The position numbers and the translations under genes were made by a program. A stretch of DNA of 64,000 nucleotides from Capitulum mitella (lineage: Eukaryota; Arthropoda; Thecostraca; Pollicipedomorpha; Pollicipedidae). Positions 41,815 through 55,224 of this stretch are shown piece after piece. Position 1 is the stretch's first letter. Each line of letters opens with the position of its first letter. Under the pieces are notes generated by a model, which made no database searches, was not told the origin of the DNA, and worked only from the letters and a program-made list of their open reading frames with translations. The DNA lies in NCBI GenBank assembly GCA_030062745.1, contig CP099851.1, positions 5,891,661 through 5,955,660 on the forward strand. Direction: 5' to 3'.

Positions 41815-44580
41815 TACTGTTAATTTCCTGGTTAGCCATGCCCTGTTATGTTATCACTGAACCTGAAGTCTGCAAAATAATTATGTTATTATTACATCAA
41901 ATCATTAAATCAAAAATATGCTGGCTTCACAAAGCACTGCAGATGCCACTTGGACAACATGACTCACAAAAGCTACATCTGGACACAGTGCAGCTCCATG
42001 CTGTGGTACTGCACAGCATGGAGGAGCACAGAAGTAATACAAACCTGCTAGGTGGTGGTAGTGACACCAGACTACAACTCTACCACAGTGATACAGGTCT
42101 GTATTATTCAAAGGGTGACACTAATTAATTTTAAGAGATGTAGTGCTGGCAGCACTACAAAGACAATGTGGTGTTTAGCACCTGCAAAGTTAAAGAGTTC
42201 ATACAGGCCAGCACAGCTAAAATAGTGATAAATTTTTGTAGTATATGGAGAGAAAACTGTCCAACCATTACCACAAAGAGTATTCAGCAGAACAGTTCAG
42301 ATGTTCTAGTGTATGGGTGAACTGGGATGGATGCAGCCCAAATCATCTTTTCATGGGTAGCAATATGAAAAGGAATGCTTATATCTGTATCTCATCTAGT
42401 GACTAATCCCCTTTTGCAGCAAGTGAGGTAAAAAAAAAGAACAGCATGCTGATGGTGGGGAAAAGGCAGAAGCATCTCATTCAAACAGACAGAGAGAGTT
42501 CCATGACAATGAAACAGTGTCCACAGGTAGTGGGAGCAGAATATGACTTCAAGGATGTAGTGTGGTCACTGATCAGTCTTGCAGTTTACTGCCTGCTGCA
42601 AAAGGTAGCCTGCACAGCCAAAATGCAGACACTCCAAGCATGTGTCTATGACAGGCTTCAGCACAAATTTTTTCATGGAGAGATAATAAAGCAAGCTCTT
42701 GTTACCAGTAATTTGCAGCTTCATCACTTTGTGACAGGAAAACCACCCTGATAAGACCACTCAACACTTACATGAGATTAAATGACCTGGCATCCAGCTT
42801 TTGTTTGCCACATGCCTCTTCTAATATCTGCAGAATGCTGGTGTTTGGTGTTACTTTGACCACCTGACGACGACCTCCTGGGCACAGCACTGTCACGGAC
42901 ATTGACATCCTCTGAAACACATGAGGGACACATTAGGAGCTTTCCACAAAAATGATATGATAGGCAAGGGAGAGGCATTCTTCAGTACAGTTTAACCAAC
43001 AGATGAGGGATAAATAACCACACATAGAAAACACTGCAAAGGACAGCTGCAGACCATGCAAAAAATGGCAAAACTGGTCCAGTACAACCAAAGCAATGAA
43101 AAACACAGTTATTGAGTGTTGCAGGTTTGACTGACTACCATGCATGAATATAGATATTTTTTAAATGAAGAATGAGTATATGACCTAAAGCAGCATGCTG
43201 TTTTAGGTGTAATATTTAACCTTACTGCCCTGGAGCAGTAAGGTTCATAGTGCATCATGGAGGAAAGATGAAAGGCACTACTGGCCATATATATTAATTG
43301 GTGGCAGATAAAAAAGATAAAGCCTGCTCCAGCCTAACAATACAAACAGCAAGTCAAAAACTGTTCAATCACAAAGCAATTGCACCAACAAAAAATGCTA
43401 CATGCTGCAGCAAAATAAGACAAGTAGCAAAGCAACAACCAAAGTGATTATAAAATGTCAAAAACATATGGCATGATCAGTATTTTGTTTGTTATGACTT
43501 TTGTTTTACTCTGATTATCTGGTTGGAGGCTGCAATGGGTTGCAGTCTCTCAGTGAATGGCATAAGTACAGATTCTGACACAACAGAACCTAATAAATGT
43601 AACAACATACATCTCTTCTACCACAGGATGGTGAATGTCCCATTTCCTGCTCCCATATCCCACCACAGATATTCAGTTGATGACAAAATAGCCACCTGTC
43701 AATGCAGTGCAACTTGGTAACATCACAGTCATCTCACACTTAGAACTTAGGACTTAGGAATTCTGGAAAAGTAAGTCACAAGAGCAGCCTGTGGACTCCC
43801 ACTCCCTAAAGCTTGTGGCTTTTACTCTCCTTGGGTATGAACCTTGCATTTAGTGGTCCCTCAAGTCCCTCAAGTGTCTACTGAGTCTGTACTTGAATGA
43901 GTTTACAGGTACAAGATGGATAGCTTATTGATCGAGAAATGAAATACTCTGTTCCAATCAACAACTGAAACAGGGAAACTGTGCTGCTTTAACAGCTTGT
44001 TTGTGGGTGGTTTCAACAGCTTCAGGCCATGAAGATATATTTCACAAGCCTATGCAAAGGCAAACAGCTCTTCATTCTGGATCACACGTCTTCCAGTTAT
44101 GAGCTGAATGACCATCATCATGTTGACATGCTTTCCCAGTACAGCACCAAGGCAAGACCCAAACTCTTAAAGCTTCATCATATGTGAGCCATTGAATCAT
44201 ACTAACTCTGAAGCATGACATACCAGTCTGGTCAATAATGCTCTGGTCAGTAATAATTGGCATCAACAGTATCCATCTTAAAGCAGCAATATTTCTGACT
44301 AGGTTAACCATATTCCTTACAGCAGTACAATCACTATTGCAGTTCACAATAATAATCACCAATATTTCCAATAAATTCTACTAGCCGTTTCAGGAGGTTA
44401 AGCTTTGAAATCTTAACAGTGAATCTTACTGGTTCAGAAGCCATGCATGACATTTTCACCAAGTGGTGAAAAATAGCATAAATGACGTAAAAATCATACA
44501 ACAAATGGCTATAAGGCAAACAATTGTGATTCAGCTGCTGCATAATATCCCAAGATAAAGAAAATGAAAAAAATGTCAAG
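41815..44580. other. CpG-depleted block of unknown nature
   Basis: Across roughly 2.77 kb I count only about eight CpG dinucleotides, three of them clustered near 42866-42897, while flanking DNA is CpG-rich. TG and CA are frequent. No coding domain is recognised; the longest ORFs (41838-42128 plus, 42446-42751 plus) show no family. A perfect 12-bp hairpin lies at 41994-42023. Confidence 0.75.
41994..42023. repeat. Inverted repeat, 12-bp perfect stem
   Basis: CTCCATGCTGTG and its complement CACAGCATGGAG are separated by GTACTG. Confidence 0.9.
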
Positions 44581-44589
44581 TAATATCGT

Positions 44590-45845
44590 CACTCCTTTTG
44601 TCACTGACTGCTGCACCACTTATCTGACTTCTGTCAACCTAACCTCTGTTAAACAGAGCCAAGTTCCATCACACCCTTAATCAGCCTATGGCCTCTGGTA
44701 TCCTATACTGTGCCTCCGGCGCAGGGTTGCGCCTTTGGTGCAATATTACAGCCTGTAAACATCTGTTTATGGGACTCCGACCTCTAGTATTATTTACGGA
44801 TGACTTCATGGAATGTTACGCAGTACATAGGACATCCTTGGAGTGATGGCAATGTAAACACAGGGAGATATAACTCTATTTCCTTTGGAAACCATATCGC
44901 CAAGAAAGAAAGTTTATGAGCTCTTCTGTATCATATGTAGAGTAAAAGTGGTCTGTGAAGAGGTGAAAAAGTAATGTATCGCCAGTTCAGATAATCTGAT
45001 ATACGATGTCTGTTGACGAAACCAGGTTTTCAACATCAGCACAAACTGAAAATGATATCGTGTTTATGCTTTCACAAACTAAACTTACCCCGTCTGTCGT
45101 TTATTTTTTGTGTTCTCGCGTTGGCAGTTGCTGAATGCAAGGTAACTGAATAAATGGATGTTTGTTGTGAGTTAGGACGTACAGCCTCTTGGGCCCAGGC
45201 GTCGGTGTCTCGATTGAAGTCAGCAGTCAGTCAGTCGTCTGTGCGAATAACTGCATGCACAGTTCAAAGGCACAGCTCATGCAGCAACTCTTGCTTACGT
45301 TCGAGAAGCCGGCCTAATTGCCGCAAAAGCGTGTCATTTGGTTCATCGTTCCCGAATCTGGTAGCAATCTATTCCTGCCATATCCCTTATAAATACCAAA
45401 GATCTTTTCTTACAAAACAAATTTTCGACTTCGGTGCGAGGAGCCATTGCGATTGCTGGCCTCGAAAAAAAACGCAAACACGGAGACCCAGGGAAACTGA
45501 GCGGCTGCACTATATGAGTGAGGCCAGAGGCCGGGTAACGCGTCCCTCTGCCTTTACTGGTTTAACATAACGTGAACGCCGCCTAGCCCGGCAGTTGCTG
45601 GGAGGGGAGAGGAAGGGAGAGCGTTAAACGCTCCCACTTTATTTGCTGCAGCCACGACGCACTTTCAGGACCCCTCGGTATATCCATTCTGCACATTTTG
45701 GCGAGAATATTGGGCACGGCAATCCAAAGCCATGTCAAAATGACGCCATAAAGATGACCAAGTTTTGTAATTTTGCAGTTTCTTTGATTTCGCTTGATCT
45801 TCGTTGATGCTCCTGGACAACAAGATATCGGCACTTTGAAAACTG
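44590..45845. other. Stretch without recognisable genes
   Basis: CpG content returns near 44700. A plus-strand ORF at 45154-45570 shows no known domain. No RNA gene or element recognised. Confidence 0.5.
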
Positions 45846-45849
45846 CAAG

Positions 45850-46320
45850 TCATATTGTCATAAGAGGTCTATTAGACTACGTATGACTTCACCCAAGATC
45901 ATCATGGGTCCTACTTGCCAAGCACGATTCCTTCAAATACGTTGTCAATGTGCGGGTTGTGACACCATTTGAAGAGTTTGTGACGCACGTATGAATAATT
46001 ATTGGCACTTTAATTAATGGCACGCAGACTAGTGATAACCTCACACAAGGTCATAATAGGTCAAAATTTTACAACCACGATTTTTCAAACACGGTGGCAA
46101 AATCCACATTGTGATAGACATTTGAAGGCTTTCTGGTACGCTTGCGGGTATCCATGGGCACGTTGGTGTGGTTACAGTTTGATGAGAGGTCAATGAAAAC
46201 TACCTTACAATTCACCAAAGGTCATCATAGGCCAAATTTTACAATCCTATTTTTTCAAATGCAATGGCAACATAAGCCTTGAATGGTAGCCATTTGAAGG
46301 CTGTATAGTGCAGGCATAAG
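45850..46320. repeat. Satellite-like tandem repeat, three units of about 150-170 bp
   Basis: Units carry TTCACCCAAGATCATCATGG, CTCACACAAGGTCATAATAG or TTCACCAAAGGTCATCATAG at about 45887, 46040 and 46209, followed by TTTTTCAAA and CATTTGAAG segments. An isolated copy is at 40543. The array ends directly at a piggyBac-like family B element. Confidence 0.8.
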
Positions 46321-46327
46321 TATTTAA

Positions 46328-47557
46328 CCCGTCCCCGACTGGGGGGTGCAGCTGACTGCTCCCCTGAGGTTTTCCTGGAATTGCGAGGGAACCAACAAAC
46401 ACAGAGTCACGAAAATTTGTGTACCTTTTGCTCCATCAATTTTACATCTCGTGTCAAAATTTTGACATCAGGTCAAAGGCACCAGACCTAGGTCAGGTGC
46501 CTGATCTAGGTCAGGTCAAACAGACCTACGTCAAAAAAGTTTAGCACCCTCTAACTTTTTCGCAAAATAAGATATCTCAATAATACTTTCAGGGATTAGT
46601 CATTCTGATAGATGCAACAAATCTGCTATCTCAGATTTTCGGAATTTTCCGAGTCAATGACCTAAGGTCAAGCCCATTTTTAAGACAGATCGCCATTTTT
46701 TCGGAAATTGACGGAATATTCCATAACATTTTTAGTGTGGAGTGAAGCAGACAGCTAGTTACCGTCATTGGGCAAAGTATCAGTGACTCCCAGCTATTGA
46801 CCTGAGGTCAGGTCACGAATAATTGTAGTGCGCCAAAATGTACCACCGTCAAAATCGATGATGAATTACTCAGAATGGGTAGCAAATGACAGAACTACCT
46901 TGCACAGACGTAATTAATACCAGGAACCTCAAAAAGTTTGAAAAGTAGCATATTTTGGAAATAAACAGGCTCTCGCGAATAAAGCTCAGCCAACTTTGTA
47001 GATTGGTAACTAATCAATTTTTCTTAAATTTTAGCATGAGAAACCATCACAAAAACCACAAAAATCAATAAAATTGGCATAGATCTTGTTTTTTTCACGA
47101 AAATAAAGGAACACTAAAATTAGTTCCCGTCAATTTGGTACCGCATACGGCAGCGGCGCACACCGATAGCTGGCGGGAGAATTACCGTGTCTTTAATTTA
47201 ACGTTTCGCCGTATGTATTGAAAAAATCTGGGGAAATTAGACGTGTATCGACATCCGCGGACCTTTACTGGTGTGCTGGTGCCTTTACCTATGCGTTATT
47301 AGTCACAGCCCTTGAGATTCAGGCCATTTCTCGGTCTCATGCAGTCGGCTATGAGAAAACATATATAGGGCGTAAATTGGCTTATATATTATCTAAAAGT
47401 AAAAATGGGACCAGTTTCCAGGTTTACTCGTCACCAGCTTTCCAACGGTATGCTTATTTTTATCGTGCGACCAACCGTTCGCGAGTTAGAGGGGGGCAGT
47501 CAACTGCCCCCACCCCCGGTTGCCCATGTTCGAAACGGACCGACGATCGTGCGCGGG
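46328..47557. mobile_element. PiggyBac-like non-autonomous element, family B, copy 1
   Basis: Flanked by TTAA (46324-46327 and 47558-47561). The left end is CCCGTCCCCGACTGGGGGG; the right end is CGTGCGCGGG, preceded after about 32 bp by the complement of the inner repeat. It aligns throughout with 51459-52681. No transposase is encoded. TTAA target duplication and asymmetric inner repeats indicate the piggyBac superfamily. Confidence 0.87.
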
Positions 47558-47561
47558 TTAA

Positions 47562-50500
47562 ACGTCGTTTATTCGAGTTCTCAGCCGGAATTGGCCTAAG
47601 AAAACATGCATTGTACAACTTCATGTTCAAAAACCCAATTTGCCCCTGACCTCGGTCTTGGCCTTGAATGACCGTTGGTACTATTGGACCCAAATGGAAA
47701 CTACAGACTACCTACAGCATGCCAATAGGCGTAGTTCGCACTCCAGTCGCTTTGCAGCTGCAATTAAGCAAGTAAAAAAAAATCATAATTTTCAGGATTG
47801 ACTTTGAGTTATGACGTCATCCGTGACCCCAATATAGTTGTTAACGTTTAACGGGGTCATATGACAGACAGCTACCGATTACCGTTTAGATCAGCATAAT
47901 AGATCTGGTGCTTCTGGAATTATGGGGTGGGAGCGTTTGTGAAAACCCATCCCCACCCCGAACCTGTCCAAAGGTGGCGCCACAGCCCAGCAACTGTCGA
48001 GCTAATAAGTGGACGTTCAGTGGTACAACACCTTTAAAACTTTGATATTCCTCCAGCTTTGTGCCCCTGGCGGAGCTTTGCCGAACGCATGGCCCCTTTT
48101 TGCACTACCAATCTGAGATGACTATGGGTCTAGTTCGGTAGTTGTAAACTTTGAATATACTAACTAGTGCTTCTCATATCGTTTGCACATGTAAGTGTAC
48201 CTTTTAGCCCGTGACCTGGGGTCAGGCCACGTTTAGCATCGAATTTTGCGACCTGCGGCCGAATGTAATTCAGCGGTTTACAGTCGTTGGATATTTATCA
48301 ACAACCATACCTATGTGATGTAGAAGCACTGATGCTAAGGTAAGAAGTTACTCTCCAAGATTCAGCTAATTCCATTTAGCCCAGGCTGGCCTCATCTAAC
48401 AATGTGAAAAAGCTGCTTGTTTTCAATGCGTGCACACTTCCTATGGTCACAGATGGCAAGAACTACGTACCTGCTTATTTTGTGTGAAGTTTTACTGTCC
48501 CAAGCCTGCCATTTTTGGTCGCCAAAATAAAACCCTGGTCATCGCCAAAATAACTTCTTGTCGTATGTTGAGCTTTTACATGCAACGCCCGCCGCCCGGT
48601 GTCTGTGTGACTTACCTGAAGGAAATGATTTGGGGAATGGGTTTTATGATGCAAAAAAGGATATAACATGTGTAGACACGCGCGCTCATTCTACGCCTAC
48701 GCGCGTTTTTACACGCCACCGACCCGCGCTACGCACCAGTCGGCGGCGTCAGATCTACCAGCTTCCCGTTGATGACTCAGGTCCACTGGCGAGGTCTCCT
48801 TTCACAACAAGGCTACTGCTACTGCACTGCCTGCCACACGGTCGTTATGTGCAACCCGGTTGGCTGATTAGCGTTCACCGTAGAGCAGCCTCGGCAGATC
48901 GCACGAAAGGAGGGGAAACTCTCTCAGCTAAATTCTCAAAAGTTATATTAACAACCGAACATTTACATTAAAGTATTGCGGACGAACACATATGATGTAA
49001 AATAATACACATCAAAACTCAATGCGCAGCATCAGGGACAAGTGCCCACCCCCTGAATGCCGTTACCCTCTTTTGCCCAATACCCGAAGGACCTACCCCA
49101 AAGGAAGCCACGCTGCGAACTGCCCCAATGGGCGGGTTACACACACAGACACCACGTGGTGGCCGTAACGCCGGGGCACAGTCCTTGCCGCCTCCTGGCG
49201 GCCGCACAGGTCGCGGCTCACACTGCCCTCTAGCGGCGGCGCTCTGAGACGACTCTCCGATGTGTGCGCCGGGAGCCGCGCACGGCATCGTGGCCTCATT
49301 ACTCTTTACAAAGGAACTGATGTTTAACGATTTTCTTCCTGTGTCGTGTCTGATCAATAACAATGCGGCAGATGATATGACAGACATCAGAAACTCCCTG
49401 GACACTAAAAACTAAATGCGTCAAAACTTTGACCTAAGATAACCTTGTTTATGTAAAATGTTTCGCCCGCTACGGCGCGGGGTCACTCTGCGGTCGGCAT
49501 TGTGCGGACTACCGGTTAGATGCGAGCGCCACCTTTTGCGCATGACCAGCACCAGGGGTGCCTGATTCAAGCGCCCGTCGCCAGGCGGCGGTCGCCTCGG
49601 CCGTCTGGTTGCGCCCGGCGGTGGAGCCGCGCTCGGCCGCTAGGCGGCGGTGGGCGCTGCATCAGATGCCCAGGATGCTGCTGTCGGGTAAGACGCATGC
49701 GCCAAAGGGGTGAAGAACCCATCCAGTTGTGCGCGCGACGTGGATCGTGAAGGTCCGGCTTTCGGGGCACTCCGCACCGTGGCCTCCTGGGGGTAGGTGC
49801 TGGGACCGGGGACAAATTGTGGGCTTAAGCCTTTAAGGGTGGGGGCTTCCCCTGTGCAAGCTGGGTGAATAAACATAAATATTCGCACTGGCTGGGTGTA
49901 CAATTTGATTTGTTTGGATTTCTGATTGCTGCTTTGTTTGAACTGTTGATTTCGAGCGACACGTTAGAAACTTGCGTTTTTATTCTTTCCCACTTCGTGT
50001 ACCATTCAGTTCTTGATTGTTTCGCTGCGTTTTAAGCCTTAACCGATTACCGACTGAAATGTCGTGACGAAAAATGTTTAATATGCGGCCATGTGTGAAG
50101 CTGTTGTTTTCCCTCCTTAGTGCGGGGTGCCGGGACTACTCTGCGGTGAGCGCAACACATACCGGGCCGCACGTAACGACCGTGTGGCAGGAGAGCGATA
50201 CCGTGAGACGGCGATACCGGTGCTTTGGCTCCCGTGACGAGTTCGGCCGACGATCCACGGTGGAGGGTAGAACGGCGCTGGGCGGTGCGTAGCGCTGTTT
50301 GGTGGCGTGGTACGGTCCGTCTCCGGAAGGATCCCTTCTACATTTAACTTCAATATGATGATTTCAGACTAGCGCGCATTCTTAACACATTTTGCGGCAG
50401 GATTTAGCCCAGACAGTCTTTTTCAGATATAAAAAAACGTGACCCCTGCCTTTACAAAGACGACGTTTTTCTCTCATCTTCATTTTTGCCTGAAAGGGTT

Positions 50501-51454
50501 AAATATAACCCCAGGTGCCTTTTTACTGCACTAAATACGTTTCTGAAGGCCCTTTTTAACGACTCGATTACAGTTTTCTGCCAAAAACGTGAACAGGTGA
50601 TTGAACTTAGAATGCCCTCTGGTATCCTTAGTACTGACCTGATTTGATTAAATCTATGCGCTTTCTTCTAGTTTCGCGAAGGCCTTTCCAGCGGCGTTTT
50701 TAGTTTTCCTGTGCCACTTATAGTTCTCTCAAGATGTTGGGGGGCTCATGACCCCCCTCGGCCCGGCAAAGGTGGATACCGAGGCCGGGCCGGCGAGGAT
50801 TAGAATCTTAAAACACTGACGGGACCGAGACCCAGACCTCACAAAAAAACAAAGCGACACATATTGCAGGAATCTTAAAAGTAGGGTATGATTAATGATG
50901 TCAGACAGTGCCAGAACGAGTGCCTATAAGAGCATGCTCGAGCAAGTTAGCTCCCATTTTCAGTTTCAGAGCAAGCTACCCATTTCCACTCCAATTTTCC
51001 GTTTTGCACTGAAAACCGGTTGCAGTCCTAGACCACCCGCCCACTGCCCGGGCTATCTAAGGTCCCCAGCGCCGCAGCCATCTCCGGAGTTAACGTCAGC
51101 TGTCAACTGAAGTCAGCTGAACGCCGGTGCGTCCTTACGCGGCTGCCGTCGCAGCGGCTCGACTCTGGTACTTCAGCCCTTAACGAACCCGGAGTAGAGG
51201 ACCGACCAAAGCTGCTTCTGTTTTCGGGCTGTCGCAGGCCCCCCAGTCCCTGCTTACGGTCTGCGGACGCTGTCAGGCCGTTTAGCACGGTCACACCCAG
51301 CTGTCTCTCAGGATAACGACCTAGCCGTTGGAAACATACAACTCCGCTTGTAAACCATGCCGTCTACACTAGATAAATGGCGATTTCGCATGAATACGTA
51401 ATAGTGATGATATATATATGTTGCAAGAACAAACATTGTATGTGTTCCTGTACT
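47562..51454. other. Stretch without recognised genes
   Basis: Two GC-rich patches (48700-48900 and 49100-49860) keep frames open on both strands but show no conserved motif or convincing exon. 50000-51450 shows nothing recognisable. Confidence 0.45.
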
Positions 51455-51458
51455 TTAA

Positions 51459-52681
51459 CCCGCCCCCGACTGGGAGGGGGGGGGGGGCGGTTGTCCGTCC
51501 CACTGAGGTTTTTCTGGGATTGCGAGAGGACAAACAAACACAGCGCCATGAAACTTCGTCCACATTTTGCTTATTCATTTTTACACCTTGTGTCAAAGTT
51601 TTGACCTCATTTCAAGTCAGGTGTCTTGCCCAAGTCAGGTCAAAGGTGCCTATGTCCAAAAAAGTTTAGCGCCCTGTAACTTTTTTCGAAAAGCAAGATA
51701 TCACAACAAACAGTCATGGATTAGTGATCTTCACAGATGCAACAAATCCGCTATCGCAGATATTTCGGAATTTTCTGGGTCACTGACCTGAGGTCAAGCC
51801 AATTTTTAAGACATGTCGCCGTTTTTCGGATATTGGCGGAATTTTTCATAACATTTTTAGTGTGGAGTGAAGGAGACATCTATAGTTGCCATCAATGGGA
51901 AAAGTGTCAATGATTTCCAGCCATTGATCTGAGGCCAGGTCACGAATAACTGTTGTGAGCCAAAATGTACCACCGCCAAAATCAGCGATCACCTACTCAG
52001 AATGGCTAGAAAATGGCAGAAGTGGCTTGCACAGATGTGAAGTAATACCAAGAGTCTCAAAAAGTTAAAAATATACATAGTTTGCAAATAAACAGGCTCT
52101 CGCGAATAAAGCTCCACCAGTCGTGGAAATTGGTAACTAATGAATTTTTCCAAAATTTAGGCATCAGAAACCATCACAAGAACCACTAAGGCCAATTTAA
52201 TTTACATGGATAGGCTTATGTCGCAAAAATAAAGGAACGCCAAAATTAGTTCCCGTTAATTTCGTACTGCGTACGGCTGCGGCGCACGCCGACGACCGGC
52301 GTGAAAATTGCCGTGTCTTTAAGTCAACGTTTCGGCGTATATATCGAACAAATCTAAGACATTAGACTTGTATCGGCATCTGCGGATTTTACCTGTGCGC
52401 TGGAGCCTTTAGCTATGCGTTATTAGTCACAGCCCTTGAGATTCAGGCCATTTCTCGGTCCCATGCAGTCAGCCATGAGAAAACATACATAGGGACGTAA
52501 ATTGTTTGCATAGCGTCTAAAACTAAAAATGAGGCCAGTTTCGAGCTCTATTCGTGACAAGCTTTCCAACGGTGTGCTTATTTTTATCATGCAATCAACC
52601 GTTCGTGAGTTAGAGCGGGGGCGGTCAACCACCCCCCTCCCAGTCGGACGTAATCGTCGCCGACCGATGGTCGTGCGCGGG
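51459..52681. mobile_element. PiggyBac-like non-autonomous element, family B, copy 2
   Basis: Flanked by TTAA (51455-51458 and 52682-52685). Left CCCGCCCCCGACTGGGAGG; right outer repeat CGTGCGCGGG, then a spacer containing CGTCGCCGACCGATGG, then the inner CCCCCCTCCCAGTCGG. The interior matches copy 1 base for base over long stretches (for example AGGCTCTCGCGAATAAAGCTC). No transposase ORF. Confidence 0.9.
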
Positions 52682-52839
52682 TTAAATATGAGATAAATTG
52701 CCTAAAACTGCTGTCTTTTTTGCAAATTTCGTCATATGTCTGTGGCATATGACAAAATTTGACATTTGGCCCTACTGAGGAAAATCCTGGCTACGTGCCT
52801 GATGCCAGTCCCTCATAGGCCTCACGCCTTACCTTAGCC

Positions 52840-53125
52840 GGGCTCAGTGAGAAGATGGACATCATGCTCCGGCACGACTCCTCGGATATGACGCTGACTG
52901 CAGCTCCTGTGTCAACCGCCATGGTTACTTCACGGCCACCAGGGCCTACCTTGTACCATGGGCAGTCCCAGCTGATGAGTGTTGATGAGCTGTCAGTGCC
53001 TCTACCTTATTCATTTGACTTCTAATCGCCATCTTGCTGCGCTTCGCCTTGCTGGCTCGGTAGCACCTGATGAAATGACCAACCTCCAGAACCCTGTTCA
53101 GAAGCACTTTTGCGGCCACGAGGTA
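52840..53125 (-). mobile_element. Ty3/gypsy-like retrotransposon remnant: protease active site and decayed zinc knuckle
   Basis: On the minus strand the frame 52840-52955 reads REVTMAVDTGAAVSVISEES, with the D-T-G-A catalytic signature of retropepsin and the SVI that follows it in gypsy-type Pol. Just before it (53060-53110) a VGHFIRCYR segment resembles the end of a gag zinc knuckle with lost cysteines. The reading frame is not continuous and no reverse transcriptase follows, so this is a fossil fragment. Confidence 0.72.
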
Positions 53126-53929
53126 ACTCGCCAACTTAACTTACCGTCGTTTTAAGGGCAGCTCAGCTGTCGCTTCTCTAAGGTTTATGCACTGCGATCG
53201 ACTTTCAATGGAAAATAACGTCACGATGAATAGCTCGGTAAACGATGGGACTAAACGACTGTTAAAAGCACAAGGTGATGCCAAACTTCAAACTTGATCG
53301 TACTGATAGCATTAAACCTGCTTTGATTAACACAACGTAATCAGTTAATAATGTTTTCTAGGGCAAAGTGACATGGGGTAAGACCATTGACCCTCGAAAT
53401 CCTCAAATGTCCTGCTTTGACAAGGATCCGTCGTATTATTAGGCTCATAAACTTGGCTCAGGGCCACAAATCCTGAAAATAAGAGCTACTCTGCGATGAT
53501 TGGTGAAATTCTGGTCAGGAATGCAATTTCTCAGTGCTCTGGGGATGTCCGTGCATGGATTATCTTAGGAAGTACAAATCATTAGAAGTGTCCACCCAAT
53601 GAGGCCCCACGGCAACATCGTAAATCTTTAGGTACCTAGTCAACATCTGGGATGCCGAATACCTACAAAGATCGCAAATTATACCAATGGCTGTGGAAAA
53701 ATATGCATCCCATTAGCTCGGAGCACGGAATTGCCTGCGGGTAAACATGGCACTTCTCGGCGTTTTGAAAGGCTATACTGACCTGACGCAAGGTTATTAA
53801 CATCCGCACAATCAATTCACACACAATGCGTTCATTGCTGAAGGTCTAATGGTGGCGATTAGCGCCCAAAGCCCAGAGTACTGCCTGCAACTCGGATTAT
53901 GGCATCACCGTTCACTCTCGATAGCCTTT

Positions 53930-54380
53930 GTTAACCTTTGCCAATCTGACCTACGACCACTAGGTTTTCACAAAGACAGGAAACTGAGATAGCCGCGTCG
54001 ATTGGTAAGGGTTTGAAGCTTATCAGTTCACTGGACTTGAAACATGAAACATTGCCGGCAATACTGGGAAGTATTGCCGGCAATTTTACCGGTCTTTTAG
54101 TCCCACCGTGACCAACGACGAGGTCCATCAAGCAGTACCGAGCTAAGCCGTTGTTCCTGAGGTAAGTAGTCGTCACTTCCGAGGTAAGTTGACGTCGCGC
54201 TTCTTCGCTCGATAAGTCTGCAAAACTACCTCGGCCGGAGACGAGGTAACTTGCCGGCGCCGAGGTAACTCGGCCGAATCACCATGGCGGCGCCCATATC
54301 TCTCAGAACATGGCGTAGCCGAATTGCCTCGGCCGCATGATCATGGCGACGCCCATAAGCATCCCAAACACCCGCCGCGG
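53930..54380. repeat. Recurrent CGAGGTAACTTGCCG motif region
   Basis: CGAGGTAA(C/G)T(T/C)G occurs at least four times around 54165-54260, and related words recur near 53118 and 56735. ATGGCG(G/A)CGCCCATA is duplicated around 54282 and 54343. No gene is recognised. Confidence 0.5.
54051..54084. repeat. Perfect 15-bp hairpin
   Basis: ATTGCCGGCAATACT and its exact complement are separated by GGGA; each arm also contains the palindrome TTGCCGGCAA. Confidence 0.92.
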
Positions 54381-55224
54381 GCTGCCATCTATCGGGATGG
54401 AATGAAGCTTATTTTGCATGAAAGGAAAAAGGTTTTCGGCGCAGTTTATTAGGTGTCGTTATCATTAACGATTAGGTTTTTAAGCCCAGCATTTACTGTG
54501 GCGTTATTCCGCTCGGTAATCACAGCATTATTTTCATTTCTGAAAGTCTTTAGGAGTAGAAGACGGATTTCCGTTGTTACGAAATAATCATTGCAGCTGA
54601 TCACCAAACAGTCTCATTCCATTCTCCGTCTTGATTTATTGTGTCGACATCAACCGTACATGTAAATGCATGACTGTAAATATATCTATATACTTCTAAT
54701 CTCTTCGTCATGTTATCGCAGTTATGTCAGCCACAAGTTCCATGTGTTTTTCATCTCTTAAGATTGGGCTTAACCATTTGCCGGCGTCGCAAACTGTCCG
54801 TGTTCGGTACTGACAGTACAAGCTTGATTTTTCTATATGCGTTCAGCGACCAATGCCTTATGTTAGCCCGAATATCTAGCAACATCCCCACCCACTTTAA
54901 GCAGAAAAAACTATCATGCACTCACAGGTAAATGTAACGGGTTACATTTCGTTCTGTGCCAAAATACGGTACCAATTTTTTTTCCTTCGCCCTAATCCCC
55001 GACAACGCCCATCACCTGCATTTCCAATCACCTCTAAAATATCATCTCATCGAATCATCATCGAAGACGACGAAGGCGGCAAAACTATTTTACATAGGGC
55101 ACCACCAACTGGACACCATTGTTAGCGACGGCCGCGTACCCAATTCTACAAGTCCAGGCATCGACGTAGCCCAGCCGGCCGCTGGAGGAACAAGACCCGA
55201 CAAACAGCATCACGGAGGGGACGC

